Made by a program: the position numbers and the translations under genes. A DNA stretch of 16,314 bases from Nitratifractor sp. (GTDB taxonomy: Bacteria; Campylobacterota; Campylobacteria; Campylobacterales; Sulfurovaceae). Of this stretch, positions 14,414 to 16,314 are shown one piece after another. Position 1 is the stretch's first letter. Every line of letters starts with the position of its first letter. Under the pieces are notes generated by a model. That model did not search any database. It was given only the letters and a program-made list of their open reading frames with translations, and was not told the origin of the DNA. The DNA lies in NCBI GenBank assembly GCA_015490055.1, contig WFYP01000169.1, forward strand, positions 1-16,314, read 5' to 3'.

Positions 14414-16218
14414 TTATTGGAACTGCTGGACATATAGACCATGGCAAAACCTCACTTATAGAGGCACTTACGGGCTACTTTGGCGATGAGACCAAAGAAG
14501 AGAAAGAGCGAGGCATTACAATAGATTTAAGCTACTGTAATATGCAAAGAGGTAGTAAAAATATATCTTTTATAGATGTGCCAGGACACGAGAGGCTTGT
14601 TAAAAATATGGTAAGTGGTGCGTTTAGTTTCGATGCTGCACTTATTATAATAGCAGCTAATGATGGCATAATGCCACAAACCATAGAGCATATAAAAGTG
14701 CTAAATATTGTGGGCTTAAAACAGATAGTTGTAGCCCTAAATAAAAGCGATTTAGCAGATAGCAATATGCTAAATAAAAAGAGAGAAGAGATAGAAGAGT
14801 TCTTTAAAGAGTATCCAAACTTTGAGTATAAAATTATTCCAACATCAATTTACGATGAAAAATCTATTAACACTTTAAAAGATGTGCTATTTTCTTTGCC
14901 CGCAAAAGAGCCAACTAAAGAGCCATTTTTTAGATACTATATAGATAGAGTCTTTAGCCCAAAAGGTGTTGGAACAATTACCACAGGAACAGTGCTAAAT
15001 GGTGAAGTTAAAGTTGGAGACAGGCTAAATATTGCTGAGCTAAACAAAACAACAACCATTAAAGCTATACAAATCCACTCTAAAGAGCATAGCGTTGCAC
15101 ACGCTAATCAGAGGGTAGCACTAAATTTAGACATTAACCACAAGCAGTTACAAAAAGGCTATTTGCTGTGCTCTAAGGGCTATTTTAGAGGCTTTAACAG
15201 TGTAGATATTTTGGTAGAAAATTTAAGCTCTACTCCACCTAAGCATGGTAGCGAAGTTATGTTTATATCTGGGGCAAAAAGATTAAATGGCAAAATCTAC
15301 TACTACCCACAAAGCCCTTTTGCACATATAAAATTTGAGCAAAAGATATTTACTAAATTTGAAGATAGTTATATAGTTTTAAACTCTGGAAGAGTTGTGC
15401 TTGGTGGCAGAATTTTAGCTCCAATATTTGACCCAATTCGTAAAAGAGACAAAGTAGAAATTTTAAAATATCTTGAAGAGAAAGATTTTGTAAAAGCATT
15501 TGAGCTTTTAAGCAAAAACCATAAAAGAGGCTTTGGTTTGGTCTCTAGCTATCAGCGATTTGGCATAAACCACCAAGAGGCTTTAAAAATTGCACAAAGA
15601 TGCAGAGATATTTTTATAGACGAAAAAGAGTTAGTACTCTACCCAAAAGAGACTTTAGAAGAGCTCTATACAATTATTAAATCGATATACGAAAATAACC
15701 CAAACGCCTTACTCTCGCCAAATAGCATTAACAATCGTATAAAATGGGCAAGTAGTGCAATAGTTTCTGAGGTTTTAAATAGATTAATCAAAGAAGATTA
15801 TTTGCAATTTAACAAAGGGCTCTTCTACAAAGCAGATGTAGAGTTAAGTAGTGTCGAGCTAGAGTTAGAAGATAAAATTTATAGCATTATAAAAGATGGT
15901 AACTACTCTCCACTAGCACCACACAATATATATAGCCAGTTAGATATAGATACCAAAGAGGGAAACTCGATTTTAAACAAATTAGCAAAAAGAAAAAAGG
16001 TAGTAAAAATAGCCCACAATATCTATATAGATGAGCAAGTTATTGTTAAAATAGTTAATTTAATGAAAAATATTATTAAGAAGCACAGCTTTATAGACAT
16101 TAAAAAACTAAGAGAGCATACAGACTTAAGCAGAAAATACTGTATTGCCTATTTAGAGTATTTAGATAAATTAGACGATATTATAAAAGATGGCGACAAG
16201 CGTAAATTAAAGTATTAA
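14410..16218 (+). CDS. selB: Selenocysteine-specific elongation factor SelB
   Basis: SelB is the GTPase that brings Sec-tRNA-Sec to the ribosome at UGA codons marked by a SECIS hairpin. The 602-residue protein carries G1 GHIDHGKT (7-14), G2 RGITID (34-39), G3 DVPGHE (56-61) and G4 NKSD (111-114). EF-Tu-like beta domains follow, for instance FSPKGVGTITTGTVLNGEVK in the first. The C-terminal 250 residues are built of winged-helix repeats that bind SECIS RNA (for example ALLSPNSINNRIKW and SFIDIKKLREHTDLSRKYC with YLEYLDKLDDI at the end). Length is close to that of E. coli SelB. Translation is coupled to selA by the ATGA overlap. Confidence 0.95.
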   Translation: MIIGTAGHIDHGKTSLIEALTGYFGDETKEEKERGITIDLSYCNMQRGSKNISFIDVPGHERLVKNMVSGAFSFDAALIIIAANDGIMPQTIEHIKVLNIVGLKQIVVALNKSDLADSNMLNKKREEIEEFFKEYPNFEYKIIPTSIYDEKSINTLKDVLFSLPAKEPTKEPFFRYYIDRVFSPKGVGTITTGTVLNGEVKVGDRLNIAELNKTTTIKAIQIHSKEHSVAHANQRVALNLDINHKQLQKGYLLCSKGYFRGFNSVDILVENLSSTPPKHGSEVMFISGAKRLNGKIYYYPQSPFAHIKFEQKIFTKFEDSYIVLNSGRVVLGGRILAPIFDPIRKRDKVEILKYLEEKDFVKAFELLSKNHKRGFGLVSSYQRFGINHQEALKIAQRCRDIFIDEKELVLYPKETLEELYTIIKSIYENNPNALLSPNSINNRIKWASSAIVSEVLNRLIKEDYLQFNKGLFYKADVELSSVELELEDKIYSIIKDGNYSPLAPHNIYSQLDIDTKEGNSILNKLAKRKKVVKIAHNIYIDEQVIVKIVNLMKNIIKKHSFIDIKKLREHTDLSRKYCIAYLEYLDKLDDIIKDGDKRKLKY

Positions 16219-16234
16219 TTTAACTTTTATAAAG

Positions 16235-16272
16235 TATAATTACAGCTTCATGCTGAGGCTCAAGGTTTGAGC
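16235..16272 (+). promoter_or_regulatory. Promoter-like TATAAT with a hairpin at the start of the next transcript
   Basis: TATAAT (16235-16240) lies just after selB. About 18 bp downstream, GCTCAA (16258-16263), loop GGT and TTGAGC (16267-16272) form a perfect 6-bp hairpin. This may be the 5' leader of the next gene or a small RNA cut by the window edge. No T-run follows, so it is not an obvious selB terminator. The last 40 bases are open in one frame but too short to call. Confidence 0.35.
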
Positions 16273-16314
16273 AGACATATGATATGGCATAACTACTTTA
16301 ATACACATATCTTA

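Noticed and set aside
16279..16314. Start of a coding gene (ATG at 16279, 12 open codons to the edge)
   Set aside because: Too short to judge, and there is no clear ribosome-binding site.

Overview
The window is AT-rich DNA from what is most likely a member of the Campylobacterota, probably a sulfur-oxidising Sulfurovum/Sulfurimonas-like bacterium. This rests on the porCDAB gene order (gamma-delta-alpha-beta, as in Helicobacter), a sulfide:quinone oxidoreductase-like flavoprotein, the compact selC-selA-selB locus and the overall codon use. The species cannot be named from the sequence alone.

Layout. Positions 1-246 form a highly symmetrical, two-armed palindromic element. Next (279-1061, +) is an AraC-family regulator whose full-length frame is interrupted by one in-frame TGA. 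On the minus strand, 1143-4191 encodes a complete TRAP transporter (dctP, dctQ, dctM) with a TakP-like 2-oxoacid-type binding protein. Then 4350-7567 encodes a four-subunit pyruvate:ferredoxin oxidoreductase (porC-porD-porA-porB). Upstream of it on the same strand are a HAD-type phosphatase (7639-8283) and an orphan family-5 ABC solute-binding lipoprotein or periplasmic protein (8536-10044). A dense cluster of 7-bp tandem repeats separates these two.

On the plus strand, 10238-11707 is a sulfide:quinone oxidoreductase-like protein, followed by a 53-codon gene (11740-11901) that is easily overlooked. A 275-residue membrane protein with a degenerate peptide-deformylase domain follows (11998-12825). 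The window ends with the selenocysteine locus: tRNA-Sec (12886-12985), selA (13088-14413) and selB (14410-16218), then a promoter-like sequence and hairpin at the right edge.

How the genes fit together. Pyruvate (or another 2-oxoacid) imported by the TRAP system could be interconverted with acetyl-CoA by POR, in either the oxidative or the reductive (carbon-fixing) direction, while SQR feeds electrons from sulfide into the quinone pool. The Sec locus shows that the organism can insert selenocysteine at UGA, so the in-frame TGA in the AraC regulator deserves a second look, although a plain nonsense mutation is the simpler reading.

The most unusual items are the PDF-like membrane fusion that has lost its HExxH metal site, the small ORF behind sqr, the two-armed repeat element at the left edge, and a dispersed family of degenerate heptamer repeats, two of which face each other as long hairpins, one of them directly in front of selA.
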